Source: Progne subis subis
Taxonomy: Eukaryota > Chordata > Aves > Passeriformes > Hirundinidae
DNA length: 64,000 bases
Assembly: GCA_022316685.1 (NCBI GenBank)
Contig: JAKJHU010000099.1
Coordinates: 2,225,668 to 2,289,667 of the forward strand
Direction: 5' to 3'
The position numbers were made by a program, and so were the translations under genes. Numbering within the stretch: the stretch's first letter is position 1; each line of letters begins with the position of its first letter. Below are positions 37,077-50,700 of this stretch, one piece after another. The notes below the pieces were generated by a model. It was given only the letters and a program-made list of their open reading frames with translations. It was not told the DNA's origin and searched no databases.

Positions 37077-40000
37077 GTGAGTTCCAGAAATCCTTTCTGG
37101 AGCCAAATTGTCACTGATTTCTATGTTCAAAATTCTTTGTTGTTTTTCCATTGGTAATTGTAGTGGATTTCTGTAAGCTTTAGGATAACAAAATCAGTTT
37201 ATTTTACACTATCTTTTTCTTGCTGTGGAAGGATATCTACTCTGTCACTTCAGGTACTGCTGATGATTGAGCTGTGTAACAGCAACAAAACACAATCCTT
37301 TTTTTGACAAAATGCTTAGAATGAGAAATCAGTGATGTTAACTCAGCCTTCACCAGAGATCCTGTGCAGAGCTGTGAAGGGAAATCCTGTAGTTGGTGCC
37401 TCCTTAACCAAAACAGTCTATTGGTAAATCTGGTTTAGCAGAAGCAGCACATTCCTGCTTCATGTTTTACACGCTAAATGGGATCTCTTCATCCTCATAC
37501 GAGCTCTGAAAAGTGATTTTATTTCTCCAGTGGTGCCAAATAGCAGGTTTGAAATGCATCTCAAAGGTTGAATGCTTTAAGAGTTCAGTGGTCTAGAGCA
37601 AAGAATTCTCTGAAATGTGTGCATCTGCTTCTGGCTGGACAGTTATTTGGGATAAAGGTGATAAAAATTAACAGTTCTTCCAATTTTTTCCCCGCTGTTT
37701 TTAGGTTGGGGTAGCAGGGGGTTAAAAATGGCTCCCTGACACGCTCTGATTAAGATTATCAGGCATTTTCCTATGCTGTTAAATGCACAGTAACATTTTA
37801 ATGGTGAAGGTTGGAAATAATGGTTAATGGTACGAGATTGTTAATCGTACAAGGCTGGAGGTGTAGCCATAGACCTTGCAAGTAGGAAACTGCTTAAATT
37901 TTTTCCAGTTTTAAAGCTCTGTGCTGTTTCATGGAAGATGTCGCGCTTTCAGCACGCTTGCATTTGTCAAAATACACTGAACATACTTTCTAAAGCTTTC
38001 TAATGTCATGTTTCTAATACAGTAAGTCATTTAATCCGAAGCATGTGTATATTTATTTGGAAAAAAATGGACTGAGACGCACTGAGTAAGTTGAAAACGT
38101 ATATAAAACAGTAATTCTAAAGAAAGGACCCATGGTTTTGGAGTCATGGGACAGGGAAGACAGTTGGAAAAACATCTGGACTTTGGAAACTTCAAGCAGC
38201 CTAGGAAAAATTAACTAAGCAAAGATTGCTTGCATCATGTTCACATTGGGATTTGTGTTCTGAGAACCTCCAGTGTATTTTGTAAAGAACGTTACAAATT
38301 ACTACCGATAATAGAGCTGGAGAGGGGGGGAAGAAGTTTGATAGAATTTTGAAGGTTACCATGACCTTTGTGAAGAATTGAAGCACATTTCAGTGTTTCC
38401 CTTTCCAATCAGAAGGAATGCTCTGCTTGCTCTTGGAGGATTTTAAATCTTTCAGGCTGTTTAAAAAGGCCGTGTCTGGTTGTGTGAAATCTCATCTGCA
38501 GCTGCCTGGGCGGGGGAGCTCCGGGAACACAGGGGCAAGGGAATGACTGATCGCTTCACTTCTACAGGCCTGCTTTTAAAAGTTCTCCTACTGAGCCCTG
38601 GAGCTGCCTGTGTGCTGAGATTTAGAAAGGAAAGGGAAAAAAAAAATAAAAATCAAAGCACCCAGGAGCCATAATGCAGTTTTGGGCTGCAGTTAAAAGC
38701 AGAAGACTTGCTTTCTTTCACAGAAATGCATTGGGGGTTTAGCTCAAGAAAGAAAAGACCTGCCATTGTCCTTGAGCCTTTTCTCTCCACCTAACCTGCT
38801 GCTAAATATAAATCTGCTTCAGAGTCTTTTTGCCTTCCCTTCCCTCACTTTGACTTGTCTGTTTGCAGTTTCAGATCAGTGAAGAGCCTATTTGCAGACT
38901 GAAATGCTGCAGTAGCTGGCCATTCTTGTTTCTCTCTTTTTCTAATACTCAATTCTTTTGACATCAGGTTTTTATCAATCCCGTAGCAGATATTAGTGAG
39001 TCCAGTTTATCTTCTGAGGTAGGTAAATGTCTCAGAGAGTAGGCATGATGTCCAGTTTTATTGGTTCTGGAAATGAAAATGATGCTGATAACCATCTCTG
39101 ATAGACACTGCACATCTGTTGAGCACTTCTGTTTACACAAGAGTCTTTTAAAACATAACCAGCTGCCTTTTATGCATAAAATGCTCTTTCCAAAGCTGTT
39201 TTAAGAGGAAGGCCAGGGTGAGGTTTATGGCTTTCTATCCCCAGAGATCCAGGGATATCACTTGGGAGCAGGAACGTTCCGCTGCTCTGCCATGACCCGG
39301 AATGGTGGTTGTGCCAACTCTTGTTTCAGCGTTTGTGTAAGACAAGTGTCTCAGTGTTACAACTAAAATACTTGGGACAACAGACTGAAACCTGGGCAGG
39401 TGTGGCCTTGCAAGGATGTACATAACTTGTATATGAAGGATTTACATATGATTTTGAGCCCTGACAATAAAATACATTAAACTTGATGTTCTTCCTATCT
39501 AAAGCACACTTAGGTGGTACAGTATGTCTGTTGCAGTTGCCTGACACGTGTGTTACGTGCATGACACTCATTTAGGTGGATGTTTACTCTGGGGCTGAAC
39601 ATTCTGGGTACATGAAGGGAATTTTTTAATCCCAGATTTGTAGCAATCTCATGGTGCTTCTCAAAACAGCTGGATGTGTCTGCTGCTTTTGGAGCTGTTT
39701 GAACTTTTGTACAGCTGCAGGATCTTTTGTCTTTGATCAGCACCATGAATTAAAACTGAAGAATACTCAGACACAAGATGAATATCTTATAATGGAGACT
39801 TGAACTGGTAGTTCAAGGAGGAAATAATGTGCAAAGCTCACAGCTTTTGATTTTTCTACTTGAGTGACAATTTGAAACCCATTGAAGAAGGAACTTCTTG
39901 TTCACATCCTCAGAAAAATGAGGAGAAAACAGAAATCCATAAATTTTCCTTGGTCCTCTTTAAAATGCTGTGTGTTTCCATCTCCTAGGTACTTTTCCAG

Positions 40001-43000
40001 CGAGTAAGAAGATAGTGCAGGTAACTTGACTTGAATCTCTATTTTGCCATTGAGCAAATTGCTCTTGAAATGAGAACTCACACTGGGCACTGCTGCAGGC
40101 TGTGGAAACTGTGCTGATTCCTGTCTTTTGGGATGTACAGAGTTGTTCCCAATGTTGCACATAAACACCTTCAAAGTAACTTGGAACACACTGTTAACCA
40201 AGTGGAAACATTGAGTTGTCTTACAGGCAAAAAGCCATGATGAGAAATCCTTGCAGTGTGGATTTTATGTGGGACCTTGCATGTTCTGGTGTCCTGACTT
40301 GACATTTTGATGGAGCTTCTGTATTTCAGGAGATTCAGGAGGAATGTCACATCCACTCAGACCACAAACGTGCTCTGTGGAAGCAGTGTCAGCTCAAGAC
40401 ATTCTCAGACCTTGTTCCACCTCAGACACTTGCATGCTGATTTTTTTCCATTGTGTTGCCACAGCTTTTTGCGCAGATGAGGCTGAAGGGATGGTGTATT
40501 GTGGGGAACATAGAAATTTCCGAAGTTATTTTACGTTGCTCTCAGCAGCAGGACTGAGTAGGGTCCTGGACTATTCAGTATTATTAGAAATGCTCATCTT
40601 GATTTTGTGTTGAAACTGATGTTTCAGGGAAGAATTAGGTAAGATTTAACAGCTAATTAATTAGATTCCAACACTGTAAAAGAAAAAAAATCTAATTTTT
40701 TCATTCTCCTCTTGTCTGTAAAGCAGCCTCCCTCTGCAAGGGAGGGAAGGGACAAAGCTCCACATTCACAAGCAAATTATTTGTAAGGGGGTTGTACTAG
40801 AAGTGGTACAATATCTTTTGGGAACTATTTTCCAAGCTCATGTTGCTCTGCTGTCATTAATGTCCCCAGCAGATCCATTCTCCTGAGTATATGAAATATT
40901 AGCTTGGGATCAGCTGTTCTCTGATTAGCATATGAAGTGACTTAGTGGCTAAAGATGGGTGTATTAACAATAGGAAGAATGAGACTCCCAATGCACATGG
41001 GTAATTAGCAGGAGCCACCCGGGATTCTCATTAGCAGTGTTACAAAAAGGCAGAGGGGAGACAAACCTTTCCAGGAGGCTGAGCAAATCCTCTTCACCAG
41101 AAGTGAGGGGCTGGAGAGGTGGCAAAACCAAAAACTGCCTGGGAGTAGCAGCTGGGTTTTGCAGCTGCAGTGCTGAGCAGCACAAGTGGAATAAATATTG
41201 CAGCAGAACTCCCGTGTGAAGGTGGCAAGGGAAGAGGAATGGTGACCTGGAAAATATTGCTGGTTCTCTAGACAAGCTACCTGAAGGATTTTTGCCTCTC
41301 TAACTTGGAAGTGTTGAAGGCTGCTTTAGTACTGGGATGAGTTTTGTGAATGTACCAGCACTCAGGTGTGTTTTTTCTTGTTGGATGGTGCTTAAGGTAG
41401 CTCAAGTGGAAAAGAGGAATGAAAAAATATGGTTTGGTACAGCGCCACGTTTTTAGCTGTGGCTTTAAATTTAAATTAGTGATTTGTAAGTAGTAGTACT
41501 TTGATACTTGAAGTTATGACTGCACAAAGTGCAACCTGAATGGAAATCTCTGATTCTTAAATTCTTTTAGATTGCTGTGTGATGAAGGAAAGGAAAACCA
41601 CCTTTAAGACTACTCAGGTGAATGTTTCTTCTTTGGCTTTATTTGTATTAATTTCATTATTAAAATCATTTTCTTGATGAAAAATTGTTTCTTAAAGGTT
41701 GGATTGGTAAAATCAAAAAATGATACCTTCATATCAATAAGGAGTGTCTTCTGTTCCTGTTTTACTTTGTCACGAGCTTAGCATGTCTGACCATTGGACC
41801 CAGCTGTGTAATACATTTCTTAGGTCTAAAATTGATAAAGCTGATCCTAAAAATAAATTTTAGAAGGTCCTCCCTCTCAAAGCTCTCAGGGAATTCTAAG
41901 AAAAATTAGAGGAATGTGAATATTTTAAGCATTCCAAAACACAAGTAGCAATTTACTCTCTGAGGTTTGTAGAGCTGTTCTTTAAGAAAGTCTTATTAGA
42001 TTTCTTAAATGTAGCTCTGCAAAAGGCTTTGTGTGAGGAGAAATTCCAGACTGGATGCTTCAGTTGCCTTTTTGTGTGTTGACTGTCTGGGAGCTTGTCA
42101 CCTGGTTTTCCAAAGCTGGTGCCAGAAAGCAATTTGCATCACTGCAGTAATGTCACTGTGTGTAGTTTATCTGCACAGCAGTTGGTTGAGTTATCTGTGA
42201 TTTAATTGTTCATGGGTAAGATTAGGAACATTCAAGTTATCAGTGAAGTCCCTGCAGCATTTTCCTGCTTGGAGCGATCAAACTTTTGTTGTAGAAACTT
42301 TTGTTAGACAAAAATCAGCATCTGAAGAGCTGACTGATGAACAGCACTTCCTCAGAATACCTTGTTGCCACCAGGCCAGCTCCAGTGAAGGATGATGAGG
42401 GCTCTGATCTTGTTATCTCAATATTTGTTTGAATTTTAGACCCTCTTTCAGGAAGATCAGAGGCTGATGTCACTCAGTGTATGAGCTGTCCTGTTGATGT
42501 TTTCATTTCACATCAGCTAAAACCCCTGCAGACTGTATAAAGTTAAAACTGCTTATATGTGAAATCAGCAGGTTGCAGTTGGGGTTGAATTTCTCTTATC
42601 CTGTCTTGGAAAACTGCCACTCCTATTACTTGCATAGAAAATACTTTAATTTTGTAACTCTAGGTGGCTCTTGGGGATTGGAGGCAAAGGAAGATATCCT
42701 GTGTGTGCACAATGGGAAATTCCTTAGAAGACAGGGTTCTTGATCCAGGGCTTGGATCACGTTCCAAACTTCTAACTCAAACCTGATTTTCCTGCTCTGG
42801 AGATTTTAGAAGTAGGTCCATGGTTGTTACTGATCCAGACACATTATTTTTAGTTTACAGACAGTGTTTCAATTTGATTTGCCTAAACTGTGCTCTGTAC
42901 TTCTTCAGGTGAAACTTAATCACTTAAATCCAGTTGGATAAAAGCACCAGAAGCTCTTTTTTTTTTCTCCCTCATAGATACTGATTTCAAGTGTAAAATA

Positions 43001-43242
43001 TTTGCTGACTCAGTTATTTGTCTTACCTATTTCTCTAATTGTAGTTAATTTTTTTCCTGTGTTTTCTTCACTAAGTCATTATATAACTTCAGTATGCAGT
43101 CAAAACAACAGCCTTTCTCAGAAAAATGCAGTGTAACTTTGTCATCTGTTTGAATGGGTTTTTATGGAAATCTGAATTTTCTTACCAAGTAAAACCCAAC
43201 AGCAGTACTTAGCCAGAATCTGATTATGGCCCTCTGAAGAAG

Positions 43243-43264
43243 ATACCTCATTTCGATGAGGTAT
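43243..43264. repeat. Perfect 9-bp hairpin with TTCG loop
   Basis: ATACCTCAT (43243-43251) and ATGAGGTAT (43256-43264) are perfectly complementary around a TTCG tetraloop, extendable by one G-T and one A-T pair. A hairpin of this size is expected about once by chance in a window this long. It lies about 110 bases before a CR1 tail on the other strand and may be the remnant of a small inverted-repeat element. Confidence 0.9.
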
Positions 43265-43375
43265 TTGTTGATAGGAAGTTGAGAATTAGCCCATGGAGGT
43301 GCAGTGCCTGTTGCCTGGTCATGGGCAGAGATGTGTCCTTAGCATGAGAAGGTCTTTTTCTTACGTTTAAAAAAA

Positions 43376-43540
43376 ATCACAGAATGGGTTGGGTTAGAAG
43401 AGACCTTAAAGCTCATCCAGTTCTGCCCCCTGCCATGGGCAGAGACACCTTCACCTAGACCAGGTTGTGCCAAGCCCTGTCCAACCTGGCCTTGGACACT
43501 TCCAGGGATGGCACATCCATAGATATCTCTGGCCAACAAT
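43376..43540 (-). mobile_element. CR1 LINE 3' end, minus strand
   Basis: The plus strand reads AATCACAGAATGGGTTGGGTT, then AAGAGACCTTAAAGCTCATC, CCCCTGCCATGGGCAGAGAC, CCTAGACCAGGTTGTGCCAA and TCCAACCTGGCCTTGGACAC. This is the reverse complement of the avian CR1 3' UTR in the standard order. The element is therefore antisense to the gene. It is about 165 bases long and 5'-truncated. This is the clearest CR1 tail in the window. Confidence 0.95.
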
Positions 43541-44697
43541 CTGAAATAAACCTTGATTTACCACTGTATTTTCACCTGATTAACTCGGTGTCAGCACAGC
43601 AAGTGTGACATTTTCAACAAGGCCAGTCATCCCCATCTCAGTTTTGTTCTTTTGTGGATTGCTTTTGGATTATATTTACTCTGACCTTCCATTCTGCTCT
43701 TTCCTGTCTGCTTCCAGAGCTGGCTTTGTGTGGCCAGAAGGTAGATACAGTATATACTGGAAGCAGGAATATCCATAAACAGCATGTGGTGTGGTTTGTG
43801 TTGTGGATTGTTGGACAAGCTCTCTGCCAGTTCATCAACAATAATTTGTGCATATTAATATATTTGGATGCATTTAATTTCATTGGCGCTTAGCCTGCTC
43901 CTTAAGTTATTAATTTGTGAAATCTGTTTGGAGGAAGGGTAAAAACTTGTAGGCAGCATATGGTGTGATATTGGGGGGAAAGGACGGCTGCGGGTGTGAA
44001 TTTTATTTTGTCAGTTTGGTGGGAGTACCTCTTGTTCTTTATGGGTGCCATCTGCACAGGGCTCTCTCTGCAAGGCTTGTGCTCTGTGCAGAGCACGCAA
44101 GAGCTCTCTGAGCTTTTAACTTTGGCTGCTTTGGGGGAGGGCAAAGAGAATATTTTATTCTGTGCCACCTTTTGAAGTGTTTTGTTTTGTATAAATGCTT
44201 TCTTTTGCCAGAGGAAAACACCTTGAAGGGTCTACAGCTTAACTGGCTGTTAAAGGCCAGTGTCATAAAGCTCTGGATCCATCATTCAGGCATTTTCACA
44301 AACAGAATTCCTGTTCTTTGCCTGCTACAGTTACTTTTTTGATGCTGGATGTCTTCTGTTCTCCCTGACCTCCAGCAATTATGAGAATAACCATTATTTT
44401 CATGCTCTGGTTCTTAGGACTTCAGTGTCTTGAACTTTATACGGTCTGTGAGACAGGGCAGCTCCTGGCTGTTTTGAGGGCTTCTCCACAGCTTTATTCA
44501 ATTTCTTTAAATTTGTTGAGCTGGTTTATCTGAGTATACAATGAGCACCACAGTTGAGAGATCTCTGGCTTCTACAGTAAACGAAGGCATTTTATGCAGT
44601 GCATATACTTAAATGTGGCATTTCATTGTTCTTTCTGCTTTTCAGGAATAGGATCTTTTTTGTTTCTGAAGCTCTTGTTCTGACATGCTTCCACATC

Positions 44698-44793
44698 TCT
44701 AGTGGAAGGTGTCCCTGCCCATGGCAGGGGGTTGGAATTAGGAGATCTTTAAGCTCTCTTACAACCCAAACCATTCCAGGATTCTACAATTCT
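44698..44793 (+). mobile_element. CR1 LINE 3' end, plus strand
   Basis: TCTAGTGGAAGGTGTCCCTG, CCCATGGCAGGGGGTTGGAA, GATCTTTAAGCTCTCTTACA and ACCCAAACCATTCCAGGATT follow the last about 95 bases of avian CR1, ending near the ATTCTA terminus. It is severely 5'-truncated and sits 1.2 kb from an oppositely oriented CR1 end (43376-43540). The two could in principle pair as an inverted repeat in the intron RNA. Confidence 0.93.
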
Positions 44794-47700
44794 TTCTCCT
44801 CCAGGCAGTTGATCTTCATATTTTACAGGGATCATATTTTACTTTGATATTTAGCTAGATTAGATTTGATTATGTGGTTATTTCCAATGACATATATGAA
44901 AGGTGTTTTCTTCTCTTGTGTGTACATTCCCCAATGTTTGCTCAATGCTCAAAGATGCTGACAGAGATTGGGTCAGGTTGAAGCCCAACAGTCAAAATTT
45001 GTTCAGTGGGTCTTGATATGCCAGGACAGGAATTCAGAAAAGTTTGGTTTAAGTTCTGCTGCAGAATTTAACGTCTTTTTCAGCTTTCTTCATTTCAGTT
45101 GAGAGAATCAAACAAAGAAATGGTTGCTGTGGATGATTACAGGCTGTGTAGGTTTCTGGTTTGAGAACATGCTGTGTTGGTTTCTTCCTGACACCTGAGA
45201 GAGAAGAACAATTTCACAATGCAGATGGTCAGTAAAAATTCTGAAATACAAAATTACAGATATAAAACCTGACATTTTCCATGCCCTTGAAAGGGAAGAA
45301 AAAAAAGGCCTTTATTTGCAGGGTGCTCCTGGGTCCTCATCTTGTGAGATGGCTTGCTAAAAGGTTCCAATCTACTCTTGCACGATGCAGAAATCCTTTC
45401 TTTTAACTCACCTTTTCCTCTCCCTCACATTTATTTTCAACTTAAGCTTGCTGTGGGAGATAGTAAATTCATATAGAGAAAACCAGTGATTAACCCAGTA
45501 TCTTGGACAAATTGTCTCCTCCCTCATTTTGGGAGCTTTTGTAAAGCTATTGCTGTTTGCAGCATTATATTTATTCTAACTCAGAAGCTCTAGCACTAGG
45601 GGAGCTTATCTGTAGGTTTTATTGTATGTGTATCTTCCATATTAATGTTGTTGCAGGTCTTAAACTCTGACTTACTTTGTTTACAAAGATGAGACTGGAA
45701 CACTTCAGAATACAAGTGGCATCAGGGAATATTGCAGAATCTCATCATTGAAGAGATTTAAGAACAATTCAGAGAAACATTTGTCAGGAATAATACAGGT
45801 ACTGCTAATTCTGCACTGAGGTATAGGGACAGATCAGGTGACATCTCAAGAACTTCTACAGCTGTTTCCTGTGATTTTAGTCGAAGATTCAATGCACTTT
45901 TCAGTGGCTTGGTTAAAACTCCTCACTTTTTTTTGTTTTGGAAACACATTTCTTAATTTAAACTCAGAGGGAAGAGATACTTGCAGTCCCTTGTCTTGCT
46001 TTAAACAGCTTCTCTATTTACACAGGCCATATGAAAAATTAACCTTAAGGGGTTTGTTTGTTTGTATTGCCAGATATTTTAGGAATGCTGACTCATTTTA
46101 CCAAGCTGAGGGTGTGCACACAGGAGCCAATTGCCACCAAATCAGAAGGAGGAGAACTTAAAGGACATCAAGTGCTCCTGCTCTGTCTGTGTGCTTGGAC
46201 TTAATCTGGGCATGCAGCCACTGCAATGTAGTGACAAGCTGTAACCTCACAGCCCACACTGTCCAAGGAGGCCATTTGCCTTGTGTGAAACGCTCTAAGC
46301 CTGGAGAAACGGGAATAAAAACAATCCTAAGTGATCAGTACCCCTCCAGAGAATCAGGAGCACGGTGCTTGCACACTGCTGAACACACACAGCAACCCCA
46401 GGAAATGAAATCACAGGGAGTGTGCCCTAAGGCAGGGAATGGGAACTCGTCTGGGCAGTGCAAAGGCTCCTGTTCCGGCATCATCCCTTTGGGAACTGGC
46501 TCAAAGATATACACGTTGGAAGTAGAATATAGAGAGTACTTTTTGTGTCTGGCACACTGTGCACACTCAGGAGTCATTTCTGGCCCAGAGGTTTCATCTG
46601 TGCAATAATAATAAAATGATACACTTTGTGTTGGATCATACTCTTGGTAACTCATTTGATGTGTTGGCTCCAGTGATGTCACTTGCCCTTAGGTTCTTCC
46701 AGCAATATGTGTCCGAGTAGGGTGTGTGGAAAGGCCAAGCTGTTGCTCTTGGGAAGGATCTGTAGTAAAGCCATCTCTGGTAGTCATTGCTTAGAGATGT
46801 CATTTTCCTCCTAAATCTGGCAAAGGGCAACCTTTCTTGAATCTCATCTCCATTTTATGTCATTGTTAGAAATTCTTTGTTTAAATAAGCCACAAACACA
46901 CATCTCCTATGCTGAACCCTGGATCCAGTCTTGTGTCAATGTTATGCAATTGATTTTAATTGAAGGTGCAGCACGATACAGGAACTCCATTGAGCTCTTC
47001 CAGAATTGATTTTAAACCTTCTTGATAGCTGCGAACTTAAATTTTCCTTGACACACAGTAGCGTGTGTGACACGAAGGTAATGAACCGAAATACCAGACC
47101 CAGGCGATCTCTTTGCATTATCCTGTGACTCTTTTTTTGAATTACTAAATGGAGAGAATGATGCATTGAGCCACAAATGCAAAAGCCCATGCACAGAATA
47201 CCTATGTAGTCTAAAAATAACACTGAGGAGAGTTAGCAGCCCTCATTCCAGCAGCAGCTGTTACCTGTTCTCCATCCTTGCCTGGGTGGCAGCAGGGCAG
47301 GTAATTTTGGTTTCCAGAGCTGTGAGGTTGAGTAGGGATCCAAGGATGAGGGCTGTTCACTGCTCAGCCTGTGGCTTTTAGAGACCTGCCTGCACTGGGA
47401 GTTTGGTACAGGAGAGGGGTGAGAGGTGCCTGGTTTTGGGAGGCACTGACAGGTCCTGCAGCCCTCTCTTGTTCTGGCACTGTCTGTGTGTCCTGGCTGG
47501 CTGCGAGCTGGGTGAAGCTGCTCGGAGCTCAGAGGCTCCTTGCTGTGTGCAGGGGGTGAGTCCATCCTTTCTGTGACACCACTTCTGCACTTGGCATCAG
47601 GTGGGCTGAGCTGTGGTGTGGAAATGCCCTCACCTTCCCCTTCCTGCCAGGGCTGGTCTGTGCGCTTGGTACAGGCTGGGAGATCAGTCTGAGGGGCTGA

Positions 47701-50700
47701 GCAGTGTCAGGACGAGAAACAGGGAAGGGCATCAAACACCTCTCCTGGGTCAGGTGCACTGGGCTGACGGAGCTGCTTTTGGAACCACTCCAACAACTCG
47801 GAGTCCCAAACTCCCTCATTGCCATGTTTTCTAACTGAGACAATTATTTTTAATATCTAATTAAATTTTACTTTTTGTGAGCTCAGGATTTTTTGGGGTT
47901 TGTTTTTTTTTTTTTAAATAGCTTTGGTAGGTCACAAGAGTTAATTACAGTCCCCATTGTAGTGGCCTGTAACATACTTGAAAATTGTCAGCCTGGCTGT
48001 TCCTCCACCAGCACTATCTGGTTTTAATTAATTAACTCAACCAGTGGATTCGTCAGTTGTTTCTCCAGTCTCAAATATGAATTCCATTCAAATTTTTACT
48101 CGTGTTCTTGACTTTGCATAGTTTCTTTTTAAAATGGGTGCTCAATTCCAGACATCATGCAGCTGAGGTTTACCTGTCAACAGAGCAGAGTGACCTCCAG
48201 GCCTTCTCATATTCCTGTTAAGTTCCAAAATGCTGTTTGTAGAAGAGCTGCAGCTCAAGATTGAGTTGTTGAGGCTGAGTTATTGTAGCCATTGCTCCTT
48301 GTTTTGTGTTTGTCCACTTAATTTTTCCTTGTTTCCTACTTCACAGTGTTTTTTATTGAATTTAATTGATTTCAGATAGTTTCTCCCCTTTAACAAGTTG
48401 CTCTTGAGTTATTGTTTTGTCTTCCAATTACATTTGCACTGTCCTGATGCAGTTTGTCCCTTCTCTAAGTGTGTATTATGTGATGTCACTGAAGCTATTG
48501 AATAAAAATAGTGAATGCAATCAATTCCCTGTTAACTAAGAGGGGTGGGGGCAAACTAAATGCTGGAAAAACATTATTGGTGTCTCAGTAAGTGCTGTTG
48601 TTTCCATGTGGTGTGGATGAACTGGGTCCTCTTCATACATGTGCTAGAAAATACGTTAATCTCTGCTGCTGAATTGCTGCAAATCTCACTGTACATCCAT
48701 CCTGGCAATGTGATGTAGGTGGGTTTTTGCCAGTTGGTAACTTTTCATGGGTTTATGGATGTTTTAATGGAGATAACAAATAAAAACATTGACTTTTGAA
48801 TGACAATTCTGACACGACATAAAGAATAAATCTGGAAAGTCTCCTAGGAATGCTGAGGTCACACCAGAGCTGCCCAGTTGCACACAAATATGCCAGAAAT
48901 TATCCAAAAAAAGACTTGAAGTTGCCCTGTGAGCCTGAATAAAGTACTTGAACATGCTGTTAAATGTTGGATTTAAGTCAAAGCACATAAGGTGAGATTT
49001 TTTTCTTACAGACTGGGAAATACGAACGGCTGTGTTGTTTTGTTTATTTTGAACTAGGTGGGAAATGAACTCTCTTTCAGAAAAACAAAACCACCCTTGG
49101 CCAGGAACCTTAGGAAAAGTAAGTCCATGCCAGAGCACCTGGTGGAGGTGCCAGCCTGCATTCAGTGTGTGGGACACATTCCCCTTTTGGGTTTGGGCTG
49201 TCAGTTGCTCAGGTAGAGAGTGAATTTTGTCTGGATCATTCCTTTAAATGGATTGACTGAGCCAGTTTAGCCTTGGGGTAGAGCTGTGTTAACAGTGAAA
49301 CAGGTCAGCAGTGAGGATGAATTCCACCAACTCTGTCCAGCAGTGACACACCGAGACTGAGAGCTTTGGGGTTTGATGATTGAGCCTTATAAATAGTCCT
49401 TGTCTTTTGGTGCTGCTGATACATCCAAGGAGGAATAATGACTATATTGTTTTCTCTCCATAGTTAATGATTTTGCAATACATGTACCACTCATGGCATA
49501 TTCTTCTTCCCTCCAGTGTAGCAGCTTCTGTAGTTTGACTCCAGGGTTCTCAACTGGAAACAAACTCGTGGACAATTTCTTTTTGTACACATAAGCAAAT
49601 TTTTTTGCTATTGAGCAATCTGTTACTTCAGTAGCAATGGAAAAAATGCAGTGATCCAGAATCCTTTAGCTGGAAATGGGAAAGTTAAAGATGGGATTTC
49701 ATTTAAAATTCAAACATTTCTTTTTCCTATGATGACTTTTTTCTTTTTTTTTTTTCCCATTCCAGAAGGCCTTTTCTGTTTTATTTGCCTTTCTGCTATG
49801 TAGGAATTGCAAAACTTACAGGTTTTGGTGTAGTGCACAATGCAGTGTATCTAAAATAATGCTATAATTTATTTTCTCCCTGTTTATAGGACTTATTCTT
49901 CATAGTCTTATGCTGACTACTTCTGGGCTCAATGTCTTCTATATTATCAGGGCTTTTAGATGAAAGGGCTGGTTTCAGATTCCTTTCAGTGACAAATGAA
50001 AACACTTATTTATAGTTAAAACCGGAAAAAGAAATCCAGATTTTTATAACAATATTATCTAAATACAATGTCCTCTGTCATCCTCTCAGCCTCCCAAAAT
50101 TGCAGGATTCAACATGGCCTATGAATCTTGATGTGCACAAACATATATATGATATTTTCAGATAATAGAGCGATACAGTGGAAATGTTAATGTATAGAAT
50201 ATAACGTATATAGAAAAAAATTGGGAAAATGTATTGCAGATCTCGTTTTCTAAATTAAGATGTATTGCTCTATCCTGACTTGTGATTTAAAAGGTTTAAG
50301 CTTAGAAGTTGGGTAGAGAAGAGTGAGTGAAGCTCTCCAGGTTGTGCCTGTTGGTGCTGAGCAGCGCAGGGGTTGGGAGGTGGGTGGGTGATGCTGCTGA
50401 TGCAGCTCAGGGGAGGTGGTTTGTTTCCAAAGGGATTTACAGTCATTCACACTGAGCAGTGACTGACCTGGCAGCCCTGAATAGCTGGAGGAGTCAAGTC
50501 AGAAAAATAAAAAAGAGGGAGCATGAGCATGTTTTCACCTGGATCAGTAGTAACCCAGCAAGGAAAGAGTATTGCCCTGAGTGTTCATCTTCACTTCTTT
50601 GATCTGTCGTGTAATCCCTTGCTGTCAAAACCACCCTGCTGAAGATAAGATCTACAGATGAAGCAGTGTGAATCAATGAATCACGTATTTTCTTTTTCCT

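Noticed and set aside
47230..47850. G+C-richer block in intron 4 as a possible CpG-island promoter or hidden exon
   Set aside because: It is rich in G and C but poor in CpG, with multiple frames open on both strands and no recognisable domain.
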